DNA from: Shewanella sp. MBTL60-007
GTDB lineage: Bacteria; Pseudomonadota; Gammaproteobacteria; Enterobacterales; Shewanellaceae
Reading direction: 5' to 3'
Length of the DNA stretch: 64,000 nt
Assembly (NCBI RefSeq): GCF_019654915.1
Contig: NZ_BPET01000002.1
Coordinates: forward strand, 1-64,000
The position numbers and the translations under genes are program-made. The notes under the pieces were generated by a model that saw nothing but the letters and a program-made list of their open reading frames with translations, was not told where the DNA came from and searched no databases. This document shows, piece after piece, positions 9,653 through 19,201 of this stretch. Position 1 is the first letter of the stretch, and each line of letters begins with the position of its first letter.

Positions 9653-9711
9653 TCCTACCTTTTGCCAATGCCAATTACCAAGATGCTATTTAAGCATAAA
9701 AGAAACTACTC

Positions 9712-9785
9712 AGTCTATTTAGACTAAGTCAGACCAAATTAGACTAGACAGTCTAGTTTTACAACACTAGACTAACAAGTCTAGT
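9712..9785. promoter_or_regulatory. Cluster of TetR-type operator palindromes
   Basis: Three inverted repeats of the half-site TAGACT/AGTCTA: AGTCTA-TT-TAGACT at 9712-9725, TAGACT-N4-AGTCTA at 9740-9755, and TAGACT-N4-AGTCTA at 9768-9783 with one to two more paired bases each side. The last two share geometry and are 28 bp apart. They lie between the divergent repressor and pump genes, so binding by the TetR protein is the simplest reading. Confidence 0.8.
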
Positions 9786-9840
9786 TAACAATTTATTTAC
9801 TCCAAAGACACTTTTGAATTAACAATACAGGCTAAACATA

Positions 9841-10953
9841 ATGGATATTATGCGCGTCATCACTCATCGCAAACTGCTTATAGGCTTAGTGGCAGTCTCT
9901 TTTTTGCCAGCATGTCAAGACTCAGCCGTTGAGCAGCCTGTCACGATCAGTTATCAATCTGTTAATTCTGAACGGTTGATGTTTGAGGATAACTATCAAT
10001 TCAACCAAGTGTTTTCAGGCACAATTCGAGCGGGTAATACCACAGGGATAGGTTTTGAATTAGCCGGAAAAATAGAGGCTCTCGCAGTCGATAGTGGTGA
10101 TAACGTTAATCAAGGTCAACTGCTTGCAAAGCTCGATACGCGGTTATTGATGGCACAAAAAAATGAATTAACCGCCAGCCTCACACAGAACAAGGCCGAC
10201 TTAGATTTAGCTAAGGCCACTTTAGACAGAAGCCTAGGCCTGCAAAAGCAAGGTTATGTCTCTGAGCAGCAACTTGATGAGTTAAAAGGACAACTCAATA
10301 GCTTACAAGCGGCGAAAACGCGCTTACATGCCTCGCTATTAGCCAATCAGTTAAAAATTGAAAAGTCTGATTTACTCGCCCCGTTTGACGGCATCATAAG
10401 TAAGCGTAGCCATAACTTAGGTGAGGTGATTGATGTTGGCAGCCCTGTCTACACCATTATTGAGCATAATAACGTGCAGGCTTATATCGGCGTCCCAGTA
10501 CAGATAGCGAATAACCTAACATCCGGTCAGCAGGTCGACTTAAGGGTACGACAGCAGCATTATCGAGCCACTATCGCCGGCATCGGTGCCGAGCTCAACC
10601 CAGTGACTCGCACAGTAGAGCTAAGGGTGACTCTTCCTCAAAATGCTCAAGTGATAAACGGTGAGTTAAGCTATCTCTATTACAATAAGACGATTAGCAG
10701 CCAAGGTTATTGGGTGCCCCTTAGCGCCTTAACCGATGGCGTACGCGGACTGTGGAACATCTACGTGCTTAAGCAATCGGATGATACTCTTTATACACTC
10801 GAGCGCCGCGATGTCGAGATTATCTACACCGCTAAAGACAAAGCCTTCATTAATGGTGCTATCGCCCCAAATGAACAGTATGTTTCACAGGGCCTACATA
10901 AACTAGTCGCAGGTCAGCTAGTGACTAAACAGACTCAACTCGCGACGAGGTAA
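9841..10953 (+). CDS. RND efflux periplasmic adaptor (membrane fusion protein)
   Basis: 370 residues. The N-terminus has a lipoprotein signal with lipobox LPAC at about residues 21-24. Then come a biotinyl-lipoyl half (GKIEALAVDSGDNVNQGQLLAKLD), an alpha-helical hairpin (residues ~95-155), the second lipoyl half (LLAPFDGIISKR) and beta-barrel/membrane-proximal domains. It links the inner-membrane pump to an outer-membrane TolC-like channel, which is not encoded here. It ends 5 bp before the permease gene, so the two form one operon controlled from the palindrome cluster upstream. An alternative ATG is 3 codons downstream. Confidence 0.92.
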   Translation: MDIMRVITHRKLLIGLVAVSFLPACQDSAVEQPVTISYQSVNSERLMFEDNYQFNQVFSGTIRAGNTTGIGFELAGKIEALAVDSGDNVNQGQLLAKLDTRLLMAQKNELTASLTQNKADLDLAKATLDRSLGLQKQGYVSEQQLDELKGQLNSLQAAKTRLHASLLANQLKIEKSDLLAPFDGIISKRSHNLGEVIDVGSPVYTIIEHNNVQAYIGVPVQIANNLTSGQQVDLRVRQQHYRATIAGIGAELNPVTRTVELRVTLPQNAQVINGELSYLYYNKTISSQGYWVPLSALTDGVRGLWNIYVLKQSDDTLYTLERRDVEIIYTAKDKAFINGAIAPNEQYVSQGLHKLVAGQLVTKQTQLATR

Positions 10954-10958
10954 GAGAG

Positions 10959-13900
10959 ATGGTTAAGTCATTAGTGGAAAACGGCCGACTGATAAGCTTA
11001 GTGATAGCCCTGCTGATCGTTGCAGGTTTTGGCGCGATTTCCAGCCTTCCACGTATGGAAGATCCTGAGATCACTAATCGCTTTGCCTCGGTGATCACTC
11101 ACTACCCAGGCGCCTCGGCTGAGCGAGTCGAAGCCTTGGTCACCGAGGTGCTTGAGAGCGAGCTTAGGCGTCTCGAGGAGTTAAAGCTGGTGCAATCAAC
11201 CTCTAGGCCAGGGATCTCCGTTATCCAGCTAGAGTTAAAAGATGATGTCACCGACACAGCCCCGGTGTGGTCCAGAGCCAGAGATCTGATAGCCGATGCT
11301 AAAGGCCTATTACCACCATCATCGCAAAACTCGACATTAGATGACCAACTCGGTTATGCCAACACCGCCATTCTCGCCGTTGCTTGGCGCGACGGTAGCC
11401 TTGTGCGTACCGACATGCTGAATCGCTATGCCAAAGAGTTACAGAGTCGACTTCGGCTACTCAGTGGTACTGACTTCGTTAGCCTTTACGGCCAACCTGC
11501 AGAGGAGATCTTGGTCCAGCTCGATGGCAACAAAGTCAATCAACTAGGGCTATCAGCGCAAACTATTGCACAGATCCTGCAAAATGCAGACGCTAAGGTC
11601 TCCGCCGGCGAGATCAACAACGATGACTTTCGTGCGCTAGTAGAAGTATCGGGAGAGCTCGACTCTATTAGCCGAATAAGCCAAGTTCCACTAAAAGTCA
11701 CCGCCGATGGCCAGATTATTCGCCTAGCCGATATCGCTGCCATTAGCCGACAGCCAAAACAGCCGGCTAACAGCATAGCTGTTATCGATCAACAGCAAGG
11801 TGTAATGGTCGCAGCGAGAATGCTCAGTAATACCCGAGTGGATCTCTGGCTTGAGCAGGTCAGACACGCTGTCGATGAACTGCAAGCTAGCGTTCCTGCC
11901 AACATCGAAATTCAGTGGCTATTCGACCAAGAGGGTTACACCACAGAAAGGCTTAGTAATTTAATCGGCAGCTTATTACTGGGCTTTGTGATCATCTTAG
12001 CCGTATTGATGCTGACCCTAGGCCTGAGAAATGCCGTTATCGTATCGCTGTCTTTACCGCTAACCGCGCTATTCACCTTAGCCTGCATGAAATATATCGG
12101 CTTACCTATCCATCAGATGTCGGTCACAGGTCTAGTGGTTGCCTTAGGGATAATGGTCGATAACGCCATTGTTATCGTCGATGCCATTTCTCAGCGCCGT
12201 CAAAGAGGGATGAATAGACTCGATGCGGTAAAGCAGACCCTTGAACACCTTTGGCTCCCCCTAGCTGGCTCAACCATTACCACCATGCTCGCCTTTGCGC
12301 CTATTGTATTGATGCCGGGAGCTGCGGGGGAATTTGTTGGCGGCATCGCTATCTCGGTGATGTTTGCGCTATTAGGCTCATTTATCATCTCGCACACCCT
12401 CATTGCTGGGCTCGCCGGGCGCTTTGGCGTCGATGGTAAAGGCACACATTGGTACCATCACGGCATCAACTTGCCCCTAATGAGTAACGCCTTTAGAAAA
12501 ACACTCGCTCTTGCCCTGTCTAGGCCACTCATTGCTGCCATTGTCATCGGCGTGTTACCTGTCATGGGCTTTATCGCTGCAGGTAAAATGACCGAGCAAT
12601 TTTTCCCGCCTTCTGACAGAGACATGTTCCAAATAGAGGTCTACCTCGCGCCTCATGCCAGCATTGAGAAGACTAAGTTACAGGTCGACCTGATAGATAA
12701 CCACCTACGAGCCGTAGCAGGTATAAATCGTATCGACTGGGTCGTTGGCGGCAATGCCCCCTCTTTTTACTACAACCTGCTTCAACGTCAACAAGGTGCC
12801 AGCAATTACGCTCAAGCAATGGTGAAAGTTGATGATTTTGCCACAGCCAATAGACTCATTCCCCAATTGCAGGTTGAGTTGGATAAAACCTACCCTGATG
12901 CACAAATCATCGTACGTAAGCTGGAGCAAGGCCCGCCATTTAACGCTCCGGTTGAGGTGCGGATCTTTGGTCCCAACCTTGATCAACTCAAGCTACTTGG
13001 CGAGCAGGTACGTAAGGTATTATCTGACACTCAGGATGTTATCCATACCCGCGCGACTCTTAGCGCAGGCGCTCCTAAGGTTTGGCTGCAGATAAATGAA
13101 GACGCCAGTCTGATGAGCGGGCTAAGTTTAACCGATATCGCTAAGCAGGTAGAGATGGCGACCACAGGCATTAATGGTGGTAGTGTTTTAGAGCAGACAG
13201 AATCTCTCCCCGTCCGAGTAAGGCTTAGCGATAGCACCCGCGAAGAGCAAACGAAACTGTCGGCAATTACGCTTATCTCAAGCCAAGGCAAGGGGATCCC
13301 ACTATCGGCTATCTCCACCAGCGAAATAGAGGTTAGCCGCGGCGCAATTCCGAGGCGAGATGGGCAGCGCGTTAATACAATTGAAGCCTATATCACCTCA
13401 GGAGTACTACCCCAAACGGTAGTCGACAGTGCCAATGAGGCACTGGCTGGCATACAACTCCCTAGCGGTTATCGCATTGAACTTGGCGGCGAAAGCGCTA
13501 AACGCAATGAGGCTGTAGGTAACCTAATGTCTAATCTGGTGCTAGTGGTGACCCTATTACTGGCCACAGTTGTGTTGTCTTTTAACTCATTTAGGCTCAC
13601 TGGCATTATTTTGTTTAGCGCATTGCAATCGGCAGGACTTGGCTTGCTTGCAGTCTATAGCTTTGGTTATCCGTTTGGCTTTACCGTAATTATCGGTTTA
13701 CTTGGATTGATGGGACTTGCGATTAACGCCGCCATTGTCATTTTGGCTGAACTTGAACAGACACCAAAGACGCGTGCGGGTGATACTCAAATGATAGTGG
13801 AGTTAGTAACAAGCTGCGGCCGCCATATCGGTTCGACCACCATAACCACCATAGGTGGCTTCCTGCCTTTAATTATTGCTGGAGGCGGATTCTGGCCTCC

Positions 13901-14051
13901 CTTTGCAATAGCGATCGCAGGCGGAACTCTGCTCACAACCTTACTATCGCTAGTGTGGGTGCCAACCATGTATCACTTAATTATGGGTGCGAAAAAAACT
14001 AGCTCGGCAATTTCGAGTGGGCAACTAACTGCTGATACAACTGGTCTTTAA
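10959..14051 (+). CDS. RND multidrug efflux permease
   Basis: 1030 residues, full length for the HAE1/AcrB-like class. It has the first transmembrane helix (LISLVIALLIVAGFGAI), a porter domain beginning PRMEDPEI, the GLVVALGIMVDNAIVIVD segment in TM4 with the proton-relay aspartate, a second periplasmic half and the final TM bundle (GLLGLMGLAINAAIVILAE). It exports toxic compounds by proton antiport. Substrate range cannot be read from sequence. The final codons overlap the convergent ydcH-like gene by 53 bp. Confidence 0.93.
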   Translation: MVKSLVENGRLISLVIALLIVAGFGAISSLPRMEDPEITNRFASVITHYPGASAERVEALVTEVLESELRRLEELKLVQSTSRPGISVIQLELKDDVTDTAPVWSRARDLIADAKGLLPPSSQNSTLDDQLGYANTAILAVAWRDGSLVRTDMLNRYAKELQSRLRLLSGTDFVSLYGQPAEEILVQLDGNKVNQLGLSAQTIAQILQNADAKVSAGEINNDDFRALVEVSGELDSISRISQVPLKVTADGQIIRLADIAAISRQPKQPANSIAVIDQQQGVMVAARMLSNTRVDLWLEQVRHAVDELQASVPANIEIQWLFDQEGYTTERLSNLIGSLLLGFVIILAVLMLTLGLRNAVIVSLSLPLTALFTLACMKYIGLPIHQMSVTGLVVALGIMVDNAIVIVDAISQRRQRGMNRLDAVKQTLEHLWLPLAGSTITTMLAFAPIVLMPGAAGEFVGGIAISVMFALLGSFIISHTLIAGLAGRFGVDGKGTHWYHHGINLPLMSNAFRKTLALALSRPLIAAIVIGVLPVMGFIAAGKMTEQFFPPSDRDMFQIEVYLAPHASIEKTKLQVDLIDNHLRAVAGINRIDWVVGGNAPSFYYNLLQRQQGASNYAQAMVKVDDFATANRLIPQLQVELDKTYPDAQIIVRKLEQGPPFNAPVEVRIFGPNLDQLKLLGEQVRKVLSDTQDVIHTRATLSAGAPKVWLQINEDASLMSGLSLTDIAKQVEMATTGINGGSVLEQTESLPVRVRLSDSTREEQTKLSAITLISSQGKGIPLSAISTSEIEVSRGAIPRRDGQRVNTIEAYITSGVLPQTVVDSANEALAGIQLPSGYRIELGGESAKRNEAVGNLMSNLVLVVTLLLATVVLSFNSFRLTGIILFSALQSAGLGLLAVYSFGYPFGFTVIIGLLGLMGLAINAAIVILAELEQTPKTRAGDTQMIVELVTSCGRHIGSTTITTIGGFLPLIIAGGGFWPPFAIAIAGGTLLTTLLSLVWVPTMYHLIMGAKKTSSAISSGQLTADTTGL

Positions 14052-14253
14052 GCGCTGCCCGCTCGGCTTTTAATTCAATAAAGTGTTCATCACTGATGGG
14101 CACTTCATTGTTTTCTAAGCCTCGAATTTGATGATCGAGTTGATGATAGCGTTTTGCCATTTTACAAAATGCACTATTGGTCGATTTAAGCTCAATAATT
14201 GCGGCCAAATACTCAGGAAACTCTTGGGTTAATAAGTGGTTTTCGCCCAACAT
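13999..14253 (-). CDS. YdcH-type DUF465 small protein
   Basis: 84 residues from the ATG at 14253, chosen because AAAGGAG sits 8 bases upstream; the longer frame is unlikely. The protein is a short helical coiled coil: HLLTQEFPEY near the start, RYHQLDHQIRGLE, then FIELKAERAALKDQLYQQL, the signature of DUF465. The function is unknown. The gene matters here because a damaged copy of its 5' end occurs at 16735-16798, on the far side of a three-gene islet. Confidence 0.85.
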   Translation of the reverse strand: MLGENHLLTQEFPEYLAAIIELKSTNSAFCKMAKRYHQLDHQIRGLENNEVPISDEHFIELKAERAALKDQLYQQLVAHSKLPS

Positions 14254-14432
14254 ATGCCTTCTCCTTTGTGTTTTATTGCCATTATAGCTATTGTCATTGC
14301 CCTTATCTATCACAGTTTAATATTTAAAAGGTGAAGATTTCCATTAAGAGCGAACACTTCTAGACCTATATCAATTCTTTTTTTCAGTAAATCAATGAGA
14401 TTGAACTTATCTAAAAAAGAGTTGAATTAAAT
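14190..14432. repeat. Long direct repeat, copy 1 (ydcH 5' end and upstream)
   Basis: This stretch and 16735-16983 align along nearly their whole length, with shared blocks such as GACCTATATCAATTCTTTT and AAAGGTGAAGATTTC, at roughly 80% identity by eye. It covers the first 21 codons of ydcH and its upstream region. Together the copies bracket the ferredoxin/oxidase/EamA islet. Confidence 0.8.
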
Positions 14433-14519
14433 ATAAAAGTTTATTCGCTTTGCAAAGGGCAATACTGTAAAGTGTTCAAGTTAAACTTCAAACTGTTTAA
14501 TAATCGAAAGCAATTACCC

Positions 14520-14794
14520 ATGAATATAAGTATACATAAGATATATTCTCATACTGGTGAGTTTGTTTGCGAAGCAAAAAGTAACGAAACCGTTCTCAAT
14601 TCATTACTTAACGCCAACATATTTCCGAACTTTTCCTGTGGTTCTGGTCGTTGCGGCCAATGTAAGATGACCATTAATAAAGGAAAGGTAGAATATAATC
14701 TTACTACACTGTAAAAGAACAAGTTTATGATAATGAGATTCTAATATGTGCGGTTTTACCTAAGTCCGATTTAGAGCTCGTATTGTCAATCTAA
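14520..14794 (+). pseudogene. 2Fe-2S ferredoxin, frame disrupted
   Basis: From the ATG at 14520 the frame encodes a plant-type ferredoxin with FSCGSGRCGQCK (three cysteines of the C-x4-C-x2-C set), then stops at 14714 after NLTTL. The rest of the domain continues in another frame from about 14712 to the TAA at 14792-14794: VKEQVYDNEILICAVLPKSD, with the fourth cysteine in ICAV. A one-base loss or two-base gain near 14709-14713 explains this. It may be a true mutation, a sequencing error or, less likely, recoding. An intact product would be about 90 residues and would serve as electron donor, perhaps for the oxidase 24 bp downstream. A GTG at 14472 is an alternative but weaker start. Confidence 0.7.
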
Positions 14795-14817
14795 TATACG
14801 TTAACAACATCAAAGGA

Positions 14818-15576
14818 ATGAATATGTTTACTGTATTTAATGAAAAAAACACTAAGCTCTTTTCTTCTATAAAAGAAAATGCATCCGTGATAGCCGACAA
14901 TGTTCTTCTTCTAAATTGGAAAGTCTATCCAGACAAGATTAATTATGAATCGTTTTGTATTTTCGTGAATAACCTACAACAATGGCTAGCTCCGACAGCA
15001 TACAGATTATCTTTAGGTCTTAATCTGCTTCAAAATGAATCTGACCCTAAGTTTTCATCTGTAGTTGATGCTTTTGAACATAATATTGATGATGAATCTG
15101 GCGAAAGAGATATTGACCGTTCTCATGCTAAACTTTTTATTGATTCTTGCGAAACGACTTCTCAAGTTCTATACGGCAAATCGCTGCAACTCTCAAACTC
15201 ACAACTCACTATTGAAACAATAAATTTACACAAACAGTCTACTTCACTTTTCAATAGCAATACATATAGAATGTTAGGTGCATCTGTTGCTCAAGAAACC
15301 CACGCATTGCCACAATTAGAAAATTTATATGCTGGACTATGTAAAGTTCGCGATAAGTTCAATGACAATGAGTGGTTTAAAGCTACAGAATTTTATGATA
15401 TCCACCTAGATGGCACAGAAGCCAGACATGCCGAAGACTTAAATAAAACAATCTGGGAAATAATTGATAATGAAGAAAAAATGAATGAGTTTAAGCAAGG
15501 AAGCCAAGAATTTTTTGTTTTACTGAATAACTATTGGAACAAGCTTAACATCGCTGTTTCAGCTCAGTGTGTTTGA
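14818..15576 (+). CDS. Haem-oxygenase-like diiron oxidase (HDO superfamily)
   Basis: 252 residues, soluble, helical. Three metal-ligand helices typical of the Haem_oxygenase_2/iron-containing redox enzyme family are visible: DDESG (residues 91-95) followed by RSHAKLF with H103; VAQETHALPQ with E160; and HLDGTEARH with H196, E201 and H204. Known relatives (UndA, CADD, SznF and others) use a labile diiron centre to cleave C-C bonds or oxidise amines and fatty or amino acids. The substrate here is unknown. It lies between a broken ferredoxin and an EamA exporter on the same strand, with 24 and 60 bp gaps, which suggests a small biosynthesis-and-export unit. Base composition is clearly more AT-rich than flanking genes. 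Confidence 0.7.
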   Translation: MNMFTVFNEKNTKLFSSIKENASVIADNVLLLNWKVYPDKINYESFCIFVNNLQQWLAPTAYRLSLGLNLLQNESDPKFSSVVDAFEHNIDDESGERDIDRSHAKLFIDSCETTSQVLYGKSLQLSNSQLTIETINLHKQSTSLFNSNTYRMLGASVAQETHALPQLENLYAGLCKVRDKFNDNEWFKATEFYDIHLDGTEARHAEDLNKTIWEIIDNEEKMNEFKQGSQEFFVLLNNYWNKLNIAVSAQCV

Positions 15577-15636
15577 TGTGCGTTGTAACATCATCAAGTG
15601 GTGCTATATTCAATAGAGTTCAATTAAGGATGATGT

Positions 15637-16533
15637 ATGATTTATAGCTTTCTTTGCGCAACTTTTTGGGCATCTACTGGCATTTTCGTAAAGCTTATAG
15701 ATGGATTAGATGTTGCGCAGATAATATGGGGCAGATTCATCATTGCACTTATTTGTAGCCTTATTTTGATAAAGTCCGGTCTAAGGCTAAAGCAGTTTAT
15801 TCTTCATCAACATCCACTTATTGAACACTTACTTTCGGGTATGATGACAGCCTATTATTTTTTAGCTACCTTCGCATTTATTTACTGTCCTGTTGCAATG
15901 GCAGCGCTTATTATTGCATTGTCGCCTTTATTCACTTTCATCTTCCGGCTAGTTATTGAGAAAAAGTTCAGTTATTACGAAGTCTTTGGTTTTGCCGTTG
16001 CTTTTTTAGGGCTTAGCCTTTATTTCACAAGTAAAGATTATATACCCTCTGGTTATTCACTTCACCATATCTATATAGGAGCTGCATTTGCAACTGGGGC
16101 TGCATTCTTGAAAGCAATTTACTCCTACCTTTTACGTAACAAAGTGTTAAAAGGTGACGCTGTCGACTCTAGCTTCATAAATACCAATACTCTTACTCTT
16201 GGCGTCTTGCTTTTAGGTTTATACTTAACATTTACTGAGTCATCACTTAAATTATCCTTAAATAATTTTTACTACTTATTAGGCTTAGGGGTCGTAGCTA
16301 CTTTTATACCTAATGTACTAAATACTATGTCGTCCATGAAATTAAACCCTACTATTCATAACATTATAGGTATGTCTACCCCTATTTCTGCTAGTTTATT
16401 GGGATGGATATTCTTAGATGAAAAACAAGATATTTTTTCTCTATGTGCCATGCTTATTACCGTTGCCGGTATCTTTCTTTCAATGCAAACTGGTAATAAA
16501 ATTTTAAAAGTTCGGGTAACTCCCCAAAAATAA
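15637..16533 (+). CDS. EamA/DMT-family transporter
   Basis: 298 residues with about ten hydrophobic helices in two EamA repeats: the first starts MIYSFLCATFWASTGIFVKL, the second starts near HHIYIGAAFATGAAFLKAIY. Family members are inner-membrane exporters of amino acids or other small metabolites. A GGATG-like ribosome-binding site precedes the ATG. The gene follows the diiron oxidase by 60 bp and is probably co-transcribed with it, so it may export the enzyme product; that is inference. Confidence 0.85.
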   Translation: MIYSFLCATFWASTGIFVKLIDGLDVAQIIWGRFIIALICSLILIKSGLRLKQFILHQHPLIEHLLSGMMTAYYFLATFAFIYCPVAMAALIIALSPLFTFIFRLVIEKKFSYYEVFGFAVAFLGLSLYFTSKDYIPSGYSLHHIYIGAAFATGAAFLKAIYSYLLRNKVLKGDAVDSSFINTNTLTLGVLLLGLYLTFTESSLKLSLNNFYYLLGLGVVATFIPNVLNTMSSMKLNPTIHNIIGMSTPISASLLGWIFLDEKQDIFSLCAMLITVAGIFLSMQTGNKILKVRVTPQK

Positions 16534-16734
16534 TAGCAGCGGCTAAAAATAGAATGTTCTTGTAAGCTATACCAATCAGTATAAGAATTTGATCTACTCA
16601 GAGTGCTTTTATGCAACCTAATTCAAGGCGAATAACTGCAGTGATGGTTATTCACTTTACAAGTTATTAAACGCAGAAATAGGCAGCAAAAAACGCTCTA
16701 GAATGGGGCCAAATGTTTATACTGCTTCGTATAG

Positions 16735-16798
16735 GCTCAATAAGGACTGGCAAATACTCTGGAAACTCATGAGTCAATAAGTAGTTTTCGCCCAAAAT
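16735..16798 (-). pseudogene. Truncated ydcH (DUF465) remnant without start codon
   Basis: The minus strand reads ILGENYLLTHEFPEYL, matching the first 16 residues of the intact copy at 13999-14253, and similarity ends after about 21 codons. The initiation codon has changed from ATG to ATT (16796-16798), while the AGGAG ribosome-binding site upstream remains. No full protein can be made. Confidence 0.8.
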
Positions 16799-16983
16799 AT
16801 GCCTTCTCCTTTTTATTTTCATACCATTATCGCTTTTCTCATTGCCCTTATCTAGCACAGTTCAATATTTAAGCAACATGTAAAGGTGAAGATTTCTATA
16901 GAAAACGAACACTTATAGACCTATATCAATTCTTTTGTTTAGTAAATCAATTAGATTGGACTTACCCAAAGAAAGAGTTAAAT
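16735..16983. repeat. Long direct repeat, copy 2 (upstream of chemoreceptor gene)
   Basis: Counterpart of 14190-14432. It runs from the ydcH remnant up to the start of the chemoreceptor gene and probably holds that gene's promoter. The remaining gap from 16534 to 16734 holds no gene. Confidence 0.8.
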
Positions 16984-18991
16984 GAATATGAATTATAAGA
17001 ATTGGCCAATAGCCAAACAAATAGGCTTGCTCGCTTTAGTCCTCACCGTGCTCGTTTTTGGTGTCCTCGGTTGTGTATCCTACTTAACCGCCTCCGATGT
17101 CCTGAGAGATAAAGGGATCAGCGCGATGCAGGCGCAAACTGCAGGTACAGCAGATTTAATTGAGCTGCAATTTGAAAGCTTGCAATCACTCGCCGAGCGT
17201 AATGCCGATGTATTTCGCGCCATGTACCCTGGTGATTTCTATAAACCCAATAAGACCGTCAGAGTTATGGGGGTTGATACCCCAGCACTAAGGCATAATA
17301 AAGAGCAGATCAACGCCTCAAAAAGTAAGGTCGATCGCTACTCTAACCTCACTGGTGGCAACGCTACCGTATTTGTTCGCGATGGTGATAATTTCATTCG
17401 AATCGCCACCTCGCTAAAGAAAGCCGATGGCAAACGGGCGCTGAGCACCTATCTAGATAAAGATCATCCAGCTTACCGTGCTCTAATTCAAGGCAATAGC
17501 TACGAAGGCTATGCGCAGCTATTTGGTAAAGATTATATGACCATCTACCGTCCAATTAAAGACAGCGGCGGTGAGACTATCGGGATCATGTATATCGGTT
17601 TCGATATTAGCAATTCCCTCAAGCAATTACGTGAAGCGATTAATAAACTGCAACTCGAAGAGTCAGGCAGTTATCTGCTAGTGCGTAAATCAGATTTGAC
17701 CATTATTGCTCATCCACAGCACCAAGCGGGAGGTAAGCTCACCTCTGAAATGCTGAATGGAATAAGTATCGAGCAAGCCCTCACCCATCAAGGCTCTTGG
17801 GAATACAGTGATAATCTTGGTAAAAAGGCGTATGCCTACAGCATCAATATTCCTGGCTGGAATTGGGCGCTTATCGGCCAAGTCGATGCCGCAGAGCTAA
17901 ATGAAGAGAGCGTCACTCTGCTTAATATCAATATGGCGGTGTCTGTGATCGGCATGATAGTGATCACCTTGTTACTGTCACAGGTGTTGATACGAGCACT
18001 TAGACCACTTGGCTGTTTGCAAGGCCAGTTAGAGAAACTTGGGGCTGGCGATCTTTCTCAAACCTTCACTTCAATCGATTCGCAAAGTAAGAATGAAGTG
18101 GATCTGATCACTAATAGTACCTCAAAGATGGCCGCTAACTTAAGAGAGCTCATCTTGGCATTGCAGCAATCTGTTACTGCACTGCAAGCTCATTCTAGCC
18201 ACACTCAAAAAACCGCTCGCCTTAATGGCGAAGAAGCACAATCCTTGATGGCACAGACAGACCAAATTGCAACGGCAATCGAAGAGATGTCAGCCTCTGT
18301 TCGTGACGTGGCTAACCATGCCAGTGAAGGCGCGACCATGAGCCAACGGGTAGATGATGCCGCTAAAGGAGGTCAGACGAACTTAAACGATCTGGTCAAC
18401 GGTCTACAAAGCCTGAGTAGCCAACTAACTGACAGTCACAAGAGTGTCGAAATCGTCAATAAAGAGAGTCAAGCGATTAGTCAGGTCACCGAGGTGATTA
18501 ACAGCATTGCCGAGCAGACCAATCTCCTCGCCCTTAACGCAGCAATTGAAGCAGCAAGAGCGGGTGAGCAAGGCCGGGGCTTTGCGGTGGTCGCCGATGA
18601 GGTACGTACGCTGGCACAGAGAACCCAGAGCTCTATCGCCGAGATCTCGCAGACCATCACTCAATTGCAATCTCAAGTAAAACTGACTGCAGCTCAGATG
18701 AACCAGAGTAATGAGCTAGGAGATGCGTCTGCAGCCCAAGGCAACGAGGCCATCTCTCAGCTAATCGAGATCAACAGCAGTATCGCAGAGCTAGCCACAA
18801 CCTCCAGCAGCATTGCCAGCGCGACCGAGCAACAGAGCGCCGTTGCAGAGGAGATCACCCGTAATCTGCATCAGATCACCGAGCTTGCCAGAGATGGCGA
18901 GCAGCGTGCTGGTGAGAGTGTCGATTCAGCGGAAAGCTTAGCCGCAATCGCCAATGAGATTAACGCTAAGATCAGCGTGTTTAAGGCTTAG
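16982..18991 (+). CDS. Methyl-accepting chemotaxis protein with periplasmic Cache domain
   Basis: 669 residues. A TM helix (residues ~13-35) is followed by a periplasmic Cache_3-Cache_2 type sensor ([39 protein letters not shown]), then a second TM ([20 protein letters not shown]), a HAMP linker, and the cytoplasmic signalling domain with the conserved hairpin [17 protein letters not shown] and [13 protein letters not shown]. It senses an unknown small ligand and controls CheA/flagellar rotation. There is no C-terminal CheR pentapeptide. A strong intrinsic terminator follows. The start has two nearby ATG codons; the first is used here. Confidence 0.92.
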   Translation: MNMNYKNWPIAKQIGLLALVLTVLVFGVLGCVSYLTASDVLRDKGISAMQAQTAGTADLIELQFESLQSLAERNADVFRAMYPGDFYKPNKTVRVMGVDTPALRHNKEQINASKSKVDRYSNLTGGNATVFVRDGDNFIRIATSLKKADGKRALSTYLDKDHPAYRALIQGNSYEGYAQLFGKDYMTIYRPIKDSGGETIGIMYIGFDISNSLKQLREAINKLQLEESGSYLLVRKSDLTIIAHPQHQAGGKLTSEMLNGISIEQALTHQGSWEYSDNLGKKAYAYSINIPGWNWALIGQVDAAELNEESVTLLNINMAVSVIGMIVITLLLSQVLIRALRPLGCLQGQLEKLGAGDLSQTFTSIDSQSKNEVDLITNSTSKMAANLRELILALQQSVTALQAHSSHTQKTARLNGEEAQSLMAQTDQIATAIEEMSASVRDVANHASEGATMSQRVDDAAKGGQTNLNDLVNGLQSLSSQLTDSHKSVEIVNKESQAISQVTEVINSIAEQTNLLALNAAIEAARAGEQGRGFAVVADEVRTLAQRTQSSIAEISQTITQLQSQVKLTAAQMNQSNELGDASAAQGNEAISQLIEINSSIAELATTSSSIASATEQQSAVAEEITRNLHQITELARDGEQRAGESVDSAESLAAIANEINAKISVFKA

Positions 18992-19013
18992 CCGCAACTC
19001 AATATGCTTAGAC

Positions 19014-19044
19014 AAAAGCAACAGCCAATGGCTGTTGCTTTTTT
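19014..19044 (+). terminator. Intrinsic terminator after the chemoreceptor gene
   Basis: GCAACAGCC-AAT-GGCTGTTGC stem (within 19014-19040) followed by a run of six T. Confidence 0.9.
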
Positions 19045-19201
19045 AATTCAAAAATAAGGTATACAGCTGATTTAAGTGAATTAATACTTAAACCGCTATC
19101 CATACAACTGAACCTGATTTTATAATACGCGCCGCTTTTAACTAAACCGCACCACTTTCCATTTTCCTGTAATCAATAGAACACAGGTATAAAGAGAAAA
19201 T

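Noticed and set aside
12705..12986. 93-codon minus-strand frame inside the RND gene
   Set aside because: Shadow of the permease coding sequence with no independent support.
16667..16858. 63-codon minus-strand frame as a real gene
   Set aside because: It is a ydcH 5' fragment with lost start codon, followed by unrelated sequence.
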